Shown: positions 57,028 through 63,337 of the stretch, in pieces
Numbering within the stretch: position 1 is the stretch's first letter
Layout: every line of letters starts with the position of its first letter
Virus record (IMG/VR): IMGVR_UViG_3300022698_000087
Coordinates: 1 to 63,855 of that record
Length of the DNA: 63,855 nucleotides
Reading direction: 5' to 3' (one strand)
From: a virus
Program-made: the position numbers and the translations under genes
Notes under the pieces: model-generated
Told to the model about the DNA's origin: nothing
Databases searched by the model: none
What the model saw: only the letters and a program-made list of their open reading frames with translations

Positions 57028-57197
57028 TACTTAAGGCCCCCGCTCATAAAGTTTTCCCATTGAATCCGCAAAGCCTTATGGTATTGGCGTTTTGTGAGTC
57101 TTTCACCACATCGGCCACAGTAGTATCTTGATAGGCCAAATCTAGTAGTCCTTAACCCTGGCCGATGATATAGAAATAGGCAAATTAGTCGTTTCAT
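57027..57197 (-). CDS. Small zinc-knuckle protein, 56 aa
   Basis: An ATG at 57197 opens 56 codons ending in TAATG overlap with 56407-57027. The product has YYCGRCGERL, a CxxC pair, with a basic N terminus. Too short to be noticed by length alone, but the overlap and ribosome-like GGGGGCCCACC support it. Confidence 0.65.
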   Translation of the reverse strand: MKRLICLFLYHRPGLRTTRFGLSRYYCGRCGERLTKRQYHKALRIQWENFMSGGLK

Positions 57198-57208
57198 CGG
57201 TGGGCCCC

Positions 57209-57367
57209 CTAGTTGTTCTGCAGAACGCGGATAGTGTCCGCGTATGACTTTTCACAGGCTTTACTTGTTTCGTTGGCCCAACGTCCACAGGAAACCGCAA
57301 GCCATATAAGGAATAGAAACCCCATTCCAACGATTGCCATCTTTGTTATCATTCTTGCGTTGAACAT
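57209..57367 (-). CDS. Small membrane protein, 52 aa
   Basis: The ATG at 57367 has GAAAGGGAAAACCG. Residues 8-27 (KMAIVGMGFLFLIWLAVSCG) form one membrane segment; the rest is hydrophilic. First gene of the operon after the promoter 57408-57436. Function unknown. Confidence 0.7.
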   Translation of the reverse strand: MFNARMITKMAIVGMGFLFLIWLAVSCGRWANETSKACEKSYADTIRVLQNN

Positions 57368-57407
57368 CGGTTTTCCCTTTCTAATGTGGTTTCGTTTCTC
57401 TACTTAC

Positions 57408-57436
57408 AGTATACACAATATGAGCAAGAAAACAAA
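57408..57436 (-). promoter_or_regulatory. Promoter TTTGTT-17-TATACT
   Basis: -10 TATACT (57408-57413) with start region TATACTGTAAGTAG as in the accessory promoters; -35 TTTGTT is poor (57431-57436). It drives the operon 57367-55152. Confidence 0.6.
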
Positions 57437-57455
57437 CATAGACAGAAAAATTCTA

Positions 57456-57484
57456 TTGACGTTTTCCATATAATAGGATACACT
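57456..57484 (+). promoter_or_regulatory. Possible plus-strand promoter TTGACG-17-TACACT
   Basis: TTGACG (57456-57461) and TACACT (57479-57484) on the plus strand are 17 bp apart and point into the second motif array, where no plus-strand gene is visible. If real it would make a non-coding or primer-like transcript. Tentative. Confidence 0.35.
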
Positions 57485-57507
57485 GGAGAAGATGCACCAA
57501 AATAATG

Positions 57508-57659
57508 TTATCGGACTATGGAACCAATATGGTCCGATAATGTCTAATGTTATGGGACCACGGAGGTCACTTGTTATCGGACGTTGGCTGCGTGCATGTT
57601 ATCGGACGTGTGACTGCGGGCAGGTTATCGGACGTGTGACTGCGGGCAGGTTATCGGAC
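57508..57659. repeat. Second array of seven GTCC(G/C)ATAA motifs, partly in 26-bp tandem repeats
   Basis: Copies at 57508, 57550, 57574, 57599, 57625 and 57651 in one orientation and 57532 in the other. The last three are spaced by 26 bp in tandem repeats (ttatcggacgtgtgactgcg core). No gene. Together with the array at 54.7-55.1 kb it brackets the 55.1-57.4 kb operon. Confidence 0.88.
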
Positions 57660-57688
57660 GTGTGACTGTGTTAGATAGACATCAAACA

Positions 57689-57850
57689 CCAACCCACCCT
57701 CTGCAGAAGCCAACCCACCCTTTGACAAGGCCAACCCACCCTCAACCCACCCTTCGCAGGTGCCAACCCGCCCTCTAAGGCCGCGTCCAGAAGCCAACCC
57801 ACCCTCTGCAGGCTCCAACCCACCCTCAACCCACCTTCAATCCGCCCTTG
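57689..57850 (-). repeat. G-rich repeat GGGTGGGTTGG, about nine copies
   Basis: Copies of CCAACCCACCCT or variants on the plus strand, at 57689, 57710, 57731, 57742, 57763, 57794, 57815 and two degenerate copies to about 57850. On the minus strand this gives runs of GGG suitable for G-quadruplex formation. A minus-strand frame (57671-57982) crosses it, but its start lies one base from a -10 and there is no ribosome site. Confidence 0.8.
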
Positions 57851-58135
57851 AAGCTCTGAGGCCCAGAGGAGCACGCAGAGCACGTGTCGCCGGGTATTTG
57901 AGCCCAGTCGGTCGCTATCTGCCAGGGGTAGATCAACTTTGTGATCCAAAGCTTTCAAAAGTGGTTCTTGGTTGTACTCCATAAGTATAGTATTTATATA
58001 CTCTTAACAACTTATCAACAAATACAACATTTATTTAGTCAGTAAGAAACTACAGATCCACCAACAACCTCGCGTGTTCCTGGGCCCTGAAAATCCTCCG
58101 AAGTGAAAACAAAGTGGTAAAAGTTGTCTTCTTGT

Positions 58136-58160
58136 TAAGTCCTTCAACCATAAGCACTTA
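58136..58160. repeat. 25-bp direct repeat, copy 1
   Basis: The 25-bp TAAGTCC...GCACTTA unit occurs here and at 58206-58230, exactly 70 bp apart. It is nearly symmetrical at its ends (TAAGT/ACTTA), and copy 1 lies between AAAGTGGT and ACCACTTT, an inverted pair. Confidence 0.85.
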
Positions 58161-58205
58161 GTCGTCATTACTAAGAACCACTTTTTCAAAAAGCTGTCCA
58201 CTACG

Positions 58206-58230
58206 TAAGTCCTTCAACCATAAGCACTTA
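58206..58230. repeat. 25-bp direct repeat, copy 2
   Basis: Exact second copy of 58136-58160. It may be a binding site pair or RNA element. Located just after a run of ACAATCG-type short repeats. Confidence 0.85.
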
Positions 58231-58256
58231 CATTTTCTCTACTGCACAGCTAGGCA

Positions 58257-58415
58257 AAATACAATCGTCATAATCGTTACAACCATATCTAATCGTCACA
58301 ATCGATACTGAAATAATCACTACAATCGATACAATCGGAAATGCCATAATCCATACAACCGGCACAAATAGAAAAAGACCACCAGTTTGGTAGCCTTTTC
58401 GTAATCGATACAACC
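58257..58415. repeat. Degenerate iterons of about 9-10 bp (ACAATCGAT-like)
   Basis: Units such as atacaatcg, tcataatcg, ttacaacca, tcacaatcg, actacaatcg and atacaatcgg repeat about every 9-10 bp over 150 bp. A small minus-strand frame (58228-58413) with a hydrophobic stretch crosses them but starts with TTG and has no ribosome site. Iteron-like binding sites for a replication or regulatory protein are the better explanation. Confidence 0.6.
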
Positions 58416-58423
58416 GCTACAGA

Positions 58424-58864
58424 TTATATAAACCAGTTCGGAAGCTCCTCCACTTCGCCACTGGCCAGTCCGCGAATGGCCATGAATCCAGATCTAGCAA
58501 CCGTTCGGGGCTTCCGAGACTCCCTGATGGGGGCCTCGGCTTCACATCCCGTCCACGCTCGATCTAGGGCCTGGAGCGTCTTGTACCACACTCTTTTCGT
58601 GTAGCAGTTCATCCAGTACCATCCCTCGCGGTGCCTGAGAGCGTAGCAGCCCTCTGTGACCGGCCACGCGGTCATTTCCGACATCGTATGGCCCCGCTCG
58701 TTGACCAGCTCCAGATCGTCCCACAGGAGGCCCTGCTTGGCCATCATGCCGGAGACCTTCAAGGCCACAATCGCCCGATCTCTGGATTGGTAGCCGAGCA
58801 CGGCTCCTTCCTTCCTCGGACCCGGCGTGAACACGTCGCCACCCTTCATTCTAAGCCACCACAT
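58424..58864 (-). CDS. Hypothetical protein, 146 aa
   Basis: The ATG at 58864 is in a TAATG overlap with the upstream stop; ATG eight codons upstream is inside the neighbour. W-rich N terminus, then VALKVSGMMAKQGLLWDDLE and a helical region. The C terminus is acidic (LASGEVEELPNWFI). Last gene before the repeat region. No family is recognised. Confidence 0.7.
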   Translation of the reverse strand: MWWLRMKGGDVFTPGPRKEGAVLGYQSRDRAIVALKVSGMMAKQGLLWDDLELVNERGHTMSEMTAWPVTEGCYALRHREGWYWMNCYTKRVWYKTLQALDRAWTGCEAEAPIRESRKPRTVARSGFMAIRGLASGEVEELPNWFI

Positions 58865-59151
58865 TAGGCATCTCCAGACCAAACACATTTGATATTTGAT
58901 ACGGGCACATCTTCGTCAATCCACCATGCGTTCCCAAACTTGTTGTGATGGTCAGGAAGCTTGTGACAATTGTTGGGGCTGTATCCGTGAACCGAATAAA
59001 TCACCCTACGTTGAACCTTGATAGCCCAAGCCATCGCGGCGGTTATGGAGTCGAAGCCGCGTACAGGCTTTAGTATTGCGTCGGTTTTTCGATACCTCCA
59101 AGCTAATTTACCTGTAGCTACATGGTACAGTGTTAGCGGTTTGCCGTCCAT
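58864..59151 (-). CDS. Hypothetical protein, 95 aa
   Basis: The ATG at 59151 has GAAGAGGAGACGAT. Contains YHVATGKLAWRYRKTDAILK and several His (HKLPDHHNKFG), perhaps a metal site. It overlaps the HNH gene end. No family is recognised. Confidence 0.7.
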   Translation of the reverse strand: MDGKPLTLYHVATGKLAWRYRKTDAILKPVRGFDSITAAMAWAIKVQRRVIYSVHGYSPNNCHKLPDHHNKFGNAWWIDEDVPVSNIKCVWSGDA

Positions 59152-59443
59152 ATCGTCTCCTCTTCAGATTCTCAGCGAATGTCACAAGCTCCAGGTGCTC
59201 CGGATTGCAACAGGCTCGATTGTAGCAAGTATGGTCCACCGTGAGACCGGTCGGCATGTCACCAACGAAGCAGGCCCACGACACTCGATGCACGCGGTGA
59301 ATCCGACCGTCGTACCAGATCTTCCCGTAGCCGTGTTTGTCAAGGCAGCGAGCCCAGGACCAGCAGTCACCGTCAATCCGGAGACCGGCCAGCAGGCGAT
59401 AGACCACACTGGGCTCCCAGATCCTTGTCACGGCGTCGATCAT
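59108..59443 (-). CDS. HNH endonuclease, 111 aa
   Basis: The ATG at 59443 has CGGAGGCACACATAGG and overlaps the upstream stop. The motifs GDCWSWARC, GYGKIWYDG...HRVSW and TVDHTCYNRACCNPEHLELV with AEN are the HNH_3 pattern of small phage homing-like nucleases. Whether it is a free-standing homing nuclease or a DNA-processing enzyme is unknown. Confidence 0.87.
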   Translation of the reverse strand: MIDAVTRIWEPSVVYRLLAGLRIDGDCWSWARCLDKHGYGKIWYDGRIHRVHRVSWACFVGDMPTGLTVDHTCYNRACCNPEHLELVTFAENLKRRRYGRQTANTVPCSYR

Positions 59444-59667
59444 CCTATGTGTGCCTCCGAAGCGAGGACCGGGGGACGCCATTCGATGTAGTGCGTAGGT
59501 TCCCACTGTCTCGTTGCTATTTTGAAGGTAAGGCCATCAGCAGACACACAGACGAAGTATTCCCCGTCGCTCTTCCAGTATCCAACCACGGCAATGTCAC
59601 GGCCTTCGCAGCCCAGCAACACAAGTTGGCCGGTCTTGGCCAGATCGTCAATCGGTTTCCAGTCCAT
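59440..59667 (-). CDS. Small protein with WxPI repeat pattern, 75 aa
   Basis: MDWKPIDDLAKTGQLVLLGC with later WKSDGEYFVC and W.P.HYIEWRPP resembles a phage family defined by W-P-I...GxxVLL and PTHW motifs (DUF551-like). Similar openings occur in 59695-60300 and 61230-61586, so these are paralogs. Start at 59667 with GGGAGAACAAGTG, or GTG at 59670. Confidence 0.7.
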   Translation of the reverse strand: MDWKPIDDLAKTGQLVLLGCEGRDIAVVGYWKSDGEYFVCVSADGLTFKIATRQWEPTHYIEWRPPVLASEAHIG

Positions 59668-59694
59668 CACTTGTTCTCCCAGTATTCTCTCAGC

Positions 59695-60300
59695 TTAACC
59701 TAGATAGACACGTTCTTTCTTGCTGTTCACGATGAAGCTTTCCCACCTCTCCGGGTCGAAGTATGAATTGGCTCTATGAGCCCACGCCGGATAGGATGGA
59801 ATCATCTTAGGCTGTCGATTTTGAGACGGAGACATCGGATGAATGTTGACGAGACCGCCACCCTCGTAGGTGCGTAGCTTCTGCATATAGCGATCATACT
59901 GCTCATCGGTGTAGAGACGGACTCCCCGGAAGTAGAAGTGATAGCAGGCCTTAACAAGTACCCTGCGTAGGCTTTCGTATCCGATTGCGGCCTCTTGGAT
60001 CTGGCGACGGGTCCAGTAGCTCTTGCATACGTTGTCCTCCATGTCACCAAGGATATTGAACTGAGCGAGCATGTAGTGCGTAGGCGTCCAGTCAGGCCCT
60101 TTGCCGTGGTCGTCCTGCCACCAGCCAGACAGATTTGTCGATACGCATCCCTGGGCGTTGATGTCGAATGTGGTTTCTTGTGGCCCCACCCAGCGATAGA
60201 GTCCTATATTGGTTACAGCACCAATAGTATTGACGCCGACAAGTATGATCTGGCGTCCGTCTTTCGGTGCTTCACTTATCGGGTAGCACTTGTGCATCAT
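59695..60300 (-). CDS. Hypothetical protein with WxPI-like domain, 201 aa
   Basis: The ATG at 60300 has GGAGAGATAGTC. N-terminal part (YPISEAPKDGRQIILVG...W..PTHYML) matches the WxPI family of 59440-59667; the remaining 130 residues are basic with no recognised domain. It follows a hairpin-containing leader from the promoter at 60450-60478. Confidence 0.72.
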   Translation of the reverse strand: MMHKCYPISEAPKDGRQIILVGVNTIGAVTNIGLYRWVGPQETTFDINAQGCVSTNLSGWWQDDHGKGPDWTPTHYMLAQFNILGDMEDNVCKSYWTRRQIQEAAIGYESLRRVLVKACYHFYFRGVRLYTDEQYDRYMQKLRTYEGGGLVNIHPMSPSQNRQPKMIPSYPAWAHRANSYFDPERWESFIVNSKKERVYLG

Positions 60301-60322
60301 GACTATCTCTCCTTTACTATGT

Positions 60323-60358
60323 GGGCTCCCAACCGGTCATCAGTCCAATTGGGAGCCC
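60323..60358 (-). promoter_or_regulatory. 5'-leader hairpin
   Basis: GGGCTCCCAA and TTGGGAGCCC form a perfect 10-bp stem in the leader between the promoter (60450-60478) and the ATG at 60300. It could modulate translation of the following gene or stabilise the transcript. Confidence 0.6.
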
Positions 60359-60449
60359 TCGACGTATTTTAATAAGCAAATGAGGTCGTGGCTACCGCAT
60401 GATAAGCTCCTCCAAAAGGTTTCGACTTTCTCTTCATCACTCGTCCCTA

Positions 60450-60478
60450 ATTGTACCAGAAAGGCCAAGGGATGTCAA
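60450..60478 (-). promoter_or_regulatory. Consensus-like promoter TTGACA-17-TACAAT
   Basis: -35 TTGACA (60473-60478) and -10 TACAAT (60450-60455), spacing 17, minus strand, about 150 bp upstream of 59695-60300. Confidence 0.82.
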
Positions 60479-60660
60479 GAAGTTTCTTTCCACTCCCACG
60501 GCCACAGCTTCACGGCGTATCCGTCGTCCCCCATGACCCAGGTGCCTCGGCGACCATTGACCTCCGGCAGGGTGGTCATCTCTCGACCGTTAGTGAGCCC
60601 GAAGTTCATGCCGTGAATGTCGATATCGCGTGTCAAGATTATCTTCTTAGCATGAGCCAT
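60475..60660 (-). CDS. Hypothetical protein, 61 aa
   Basis: An ATG at 60660 lies just after the stop of the small zinc gene; the longer frame with GTG at 60747 would overlap that gene almost completely. The product has HGMNFGLTNGREMTTLPEV and WVMGDDGYAVKLWPWEW. Start choice is uncertain. Confidence 0.55.
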   Translation of the reverse strand: MAHAKKIILTRDIDIHGMNFGLTNGREMTTLPEVNGRRGTWVMGDDGYAVKLWPWEWKETS

Positions 60661-60790
60661 CGCAGGGACGCCATCCACAAATATCGCAGGCCATAGGAGA
60701 ATCTCCGCATCCTTCAGCGGCTTCTCCGTCAATAGTTGGTGAGCCACATTGGGGGCACTCTCCGTTGATATCCTCTTCTCGATACTCCAT
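60647..60790 (-). CDS. Small zinc-ribbon protein, 47 aa
   Basis: An ATG at 60790 opens 47 codons to a TAA at 60647. The product (MEYREEDINGECPQCGSPTI... ACDICGW ...CDGSC) carries three CxxC groups, a convincing zinc ribbon, in a gap otherwise filled by a GTG-started frame of poor composition. No good ribosome site. Confidence 0.6.
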   Translation of the reverse strand: MEYREEDINGECPQCGSPTIDGEAAEGCGDSPMACDICGWRPCDGSC

Positions 60791-60804
60791 TGAATTACAG
60801 CAGC

Positions 60805-61233
60805 TCATTTATTCCACTCTCTCCTCTCTATGACGAAGTGTCTCCCATGCTTTGCTCGAATGTCACGGGCTACTCTGTTCATATAGGTTGTCTGTCTGTT
60901 TAGTGCGGCCTTTGTTCCTTCAAAGGCGATGATTCCTTCTCTAGTCACAGATCCTACTCTGATGAATCCAGCCGCCATTAGCCGTTCGTAGATTTCGTGC
61001 TTAGCATCTTCGCATGCAAAGTCATAACTATGCCACTCCGGATGTTCCCCCGACCTATCAAGCTCATCGCAGACATTCCAAGCCTCATCAATCTTATCCT
61101 TAATGTCCTGTAGCTCAGGAACTCCAGGAAGTTTGAACAGCACTGAGATGTGATTGAAAAGGTCACACCCGATCATTTCTCCGGAGGGACAGATCCAGCC
61201 GAATCCAGTTTTGTAGATCTCATCAGTATTCAT
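60805..61233 (-). CDS. Hypothetical protein, 142 aa
   Basis: The ATG at 61233 overlaps the upstream stop (ATGA). The first part has GFGWICPSGEMIGCDLF, then a helical middle (LPGVPELQDIKDKIDEAW) and a basic end. No family is recognised. Confidence 0.7.
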   Translation of the reverse strand: MNTDEIYKTGFGWICPSGEMIGCDLFNHISVLFKLPGVPELQDIKDKIDEAWNVCDELDRSGEHPEWHSYDFACEDAKHEIYERLMAAGFIRVGSVTREGIIAFEGTKAALNRQTTYMNRVARDIRAKHGRHFVIERREWNK

Positions 61234-61586
61234 TTGAACGGTAACTCCTTCCAATAGTGCATGTCGAGCTGTGTAGGACATACTGTTTCATAATCGCACC
61301 ACGTCTTCTCCAGATCATCAAAGTAGACGGCACCCGCAGTAAGGTCGTCCCCACGAAATCCACATACAGCAATGACAGTACCATCCTTCGGGGCTTCCTT
61401 CATCGGCTTCCATGCCAGTATCTTCTCAGCGTCCGCACAGTTTTGAATGGCCACGGCCACCTCCGTCCGCATGACGATAGATTCGATAGGCATTGGCGGA
61501 ATGGTGTTACTGTTCACTGGCAGAAGGAAGATCTCCACCAGCTTCTTGTCACGCATCGATGTATCACGCAGTACGATCTTTAGCAT
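61230..61586 (-). CDS. Hypothetical protein with WxPM/WxPI-like domain, 118 aa
   Basis: The ATG at 61586 overlaps the upstream stop region; the longer GTG-type frame is less likely. The C-terminal half (LAWKPMKEAPKDGTVIAVCG ... MHYWKELPF) matches the WxPI family of 59440-59667 and 59695-60300. Function unknown. Confidence 0.7.
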   Translation of the reverse strand: MLKIVLRDTSMRDKKLVEIFLLPVNSNTIPPMPIESIVMRTEVAVAIQNCADAEKILAWKPMKEAPKDGTVIAVCGFRGDDLTAGAVYFDDLEKTWCDYETVCPTQLDMHYWKELPFK

Positions 61587-61879
61587 GGTGTGAACTCGCA
61601 ATCATCGTGGTACTCTCGCAGCCAGTCCATGATTCTGTTCCGGTCATGCTCACATTGACATCGGAAGATGATTTTGCCGTCACAGGCTATGCCATAATTC
61701 AGTGGCTCTTCGGTGCGGACGTATCCAAATGGAAGACCTTGTTCGTCCGTGATATGGGCGGGTACACCTAACCAGGGAGTACGTTCCACCCAGGCGGCTG
61801 CATCCTCTAACGCCATAGCTAGAGAACGATCAGGACGTTTTGAGTCCTCAATCTTCAGTGTGATTGTCACAAGTTTCAT
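61580..61879 (-). CDS. Hypothetical protein, 99 aa
   Basis: The ATG at 61879 has TGGAGGTTTACG. Contains MALEDAAAWVERTPWLGVP and a CQCEHDRN/C cluster. No family is recognised. It is closely followed by 61230-61586. Confidence 0.7.
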   Translation of the reverse strand: MKLVTITLKIEDSKRPDRSLAMALEDAAAWVERTPWLGVPAHITDEQGLPFGYVRTEEPLNYGIACDGKIIFRCQCEHDRNRIMDWLREYHDDCEFTPC

Positions 61880-61912
61880 CGTAAACCTCCAACGATAATG
61901 TCGTCGAACATC

Positions 61913-62230
61913 TTAAGCTTCACAGTTCTCAAGCTCTCTCCTTTCAATGATCTCTGTTTCGGTCAGTCCACAGACGCGGCACTGTCGAATCCCAGTACAT
62001 GGAATGCGTCCGGTGTACGGCATGTGCTCGTGCTTGCACTCATACACCTCAAAGATGAATCCGTAGGTGGTGACGAACGATTTGCCATCCTGAAGAGATC
62101 GTACATCTTCTCCAGCGGCCTTATACGCTGCTAACGCCGGGCTTACCGCCCATTGAAGGCTGTAGTCCTGCAGGCGTCGTCCTTCTCGTCTCCAAACGAC
62201 AAACGGCTTCATGCTTTTACTTCTCTTCAC
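61913..62230 (-). CDS. Hypothetical protein with C-terminal Cys pairs, 105 aa
   Basis: A GTG at 62230 has GGAGTAGCACC; an ATG six codons later is possible. MKRSKSMKPFVVWRREGRRL opens, followed by CKHEH and CTGIRQCRVCG, likely a zinc site. No family is recognised. Confidence 0.68.
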   Translation of the reverse strand: MKRSKSMKPFVVWRREGRRLQDYSLQWAVSPALAAYKAAGEDVRSLQDGKSFVTTYGFIFEVYECKHEHMPYTGRIPCTGIRQCRVCGLTETEIIERRELENCEA

Positions 62231-62240
62231 GGTGCTACTC

Positions 62241-62450
62241 CTAGAATGGCTTCCACGTCAGTCGGTCTAAGATCCAGCTGTTTACCGACCATGTAAATCT
62301 CTGCTCAAGTCGTTTTCTATGTCCCAGCTCCTCGATAGTTCGGAACACCTTGATGTCCCTCGGCCGGAAGCAGTGGATACACCAGCCATCAATAATCACT
62401 CTTCGGCATTCTGGACATATCTTATACAGATTGTTCTTTAATGATGCCAT
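62241..62450 (-). CDS. Small zinc-knuckle protein, 69 aa
   Basis: The ATG at 62450 with GAGGTTAGATTCA is preferred over an earlier ATG inside the upstream gene. CPECRR and CIHC form a zinc site within the first 30 residues. Basic C-terminal half. Function unknown. Confidence 0.65.
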   Translation of the reverse strand: MASLKNNLYKICPECRRVIIDGWCIHCFRPRDIKVFRTIEELGHRKRLEQRFTWSVNSWILDRLTWKPF

Positions 62451-62874
62451 TGAATCTAACCTCAGTCTCACTTCCTCGATGTTCGGAGTCGGCAAGCAGC
62501 CTTCCTGCCGCAGATGCCACGTGGGCCGGAAAGATGACTATCTCCTCACCGTCAAGCTCCTCAGTGGCCGGACGCATGGAGTCATGGATCAGCTGCTTCA
62601 GATCCTCGACGATATGCCCAGAGCAGTAGCCAGCGGCCTTTAGCGTCCGCCAGACGTCCCTCAGTTCCGAAAGCTGATCGGCAGAATCACAGCTGAAGTT
62701 CATACTTCGCTTCGCAAGGATCGACTCTGCCATATTGCGTTCGGCCTGAAGATCTTCATGGTTTGCCGTGGTGACATCTTCCAGAGCCTTATCGATTTGC
62801 TGCATTCGATAACGAATGGCCGCACTCGGCAGCTTATGAAGCTTTTCACTTATTGCACCCCAGCCTATCTTCAT
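62422..62874 (-). CDS. Hypothetical helical protein, 150 aa
   Basis: The ATG at 62874 has GTGGGGGTGATGTG and overlaps the upstream stop. Highly helical and charged (KLHKLPSAAIRYRMQQIDKA, IHDSMRPATEELDGEE). No Cys cluster. Function unknown. Confidence 0.72.
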   Translation of the reverse strand: MKIGWGAISEKLHKLPSAAIRYRMQQIDKALEDVTTANHEDLQAERNMAESILAKRSMNFSCDSADQLSELRDVWRTLKAAGYCSGHIVEDLKQLIHDSMRPATEELDGEEIVIFPAHVASAAGRLLADSEHRGSETEVRFNGIIKEQSV

Positions 62875-63086
62875 CACATCACCCCCACAATTTCGTATTC
62901 GTTTCCACCCGTGTTGAATTTGGCTCCCACGTGAAGGGACATCGGAAGCTTGTGCATGGCCACATATCCATCCTCTGCCCACTGACCAAGATTATACCCA
63001 GTCAGTTCACGAAGATACAGCAGCTTTCTGGACCGGCCGTTGATTCGGCAATGTATCCGTGTCTGAAATCTCACTAGCTTAATCAT
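62874..63086 (-). CDS. Hypothetical protein, 70 aa
   Basis: The ATG at 63086 has GGTGGAGGAACTG and overlaps the upstream stop (TGATG). Contains RIHCRINGRSRKLLYLRELT, basic and mixed. No family is recognised. Confidence 0.68.
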   Translation of the reverse strand: MIKLVRFQTRIHCRINGRSRKLLYLRELTGYNLGQWAEDGYVAMHKLPMSLHVGAKFNTGGNEYEIVGVM

Positions 63087-63337
63087 CAGTTCCTCCACCA
63101 GCACGAAGTTGCTATTCCACTAATGCCCATCCCATATGCCTCTTTCGTTCGGTCGATGTGGTGGTTCTCCATGATATGCATAGTCGTGATTCCATCCACG
63201 TCTCTTTGCATTGTCACCACATGCTGGTGTTCGTCCAGCAACCCCTTACAGGCCTCTTCCTCCATGATGGCAATCAGGAACACCTTACCTCCAGCACAGG
63301 TTCGCTTGAACATTAGACCAGCGTGTGGTTTAGCCAT
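63086..63337 (-). CDS. Hypothetical protein, 83 aa
   Basis: The ATG at 63337 overlaps the end of the joint-crossing gene. The product has ACKGLLDEHQHVVTMQRDV and several His and Cys. No family is recognised. Confidence 0.68.
   Translation of the reverse strand: MAKPHAGLMFKRTCAGGKVFLIAIMEEEACKGLLDEHQHVVTMQRDVDGITTMHIMENHHIDRTKEAYGMGISGIATSCWWRN

Noticed and set aside
57142-57330. Minus-strand frame of 62 codons
   Set aside because: Runs through two better small genes in other frames (57027-57197 and 57209-57367) that have ribosome-site or overlap support.
57671-57982. Minus-strand frame of 103 codons over the G-rich repeats (RVGW repeats)
   Set aside because: Start one base from a TATACT box, no ribosome site, and translation is just the G-rich repeat read in one frame; kept as repeat.
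58228-58413. Minus-strand frame of 61 codons with a hydrophobic stretch
   Set aside because: TTG start, no ribosome site, and the frame is built of the iteron-like repeats. Not entirely excluded.
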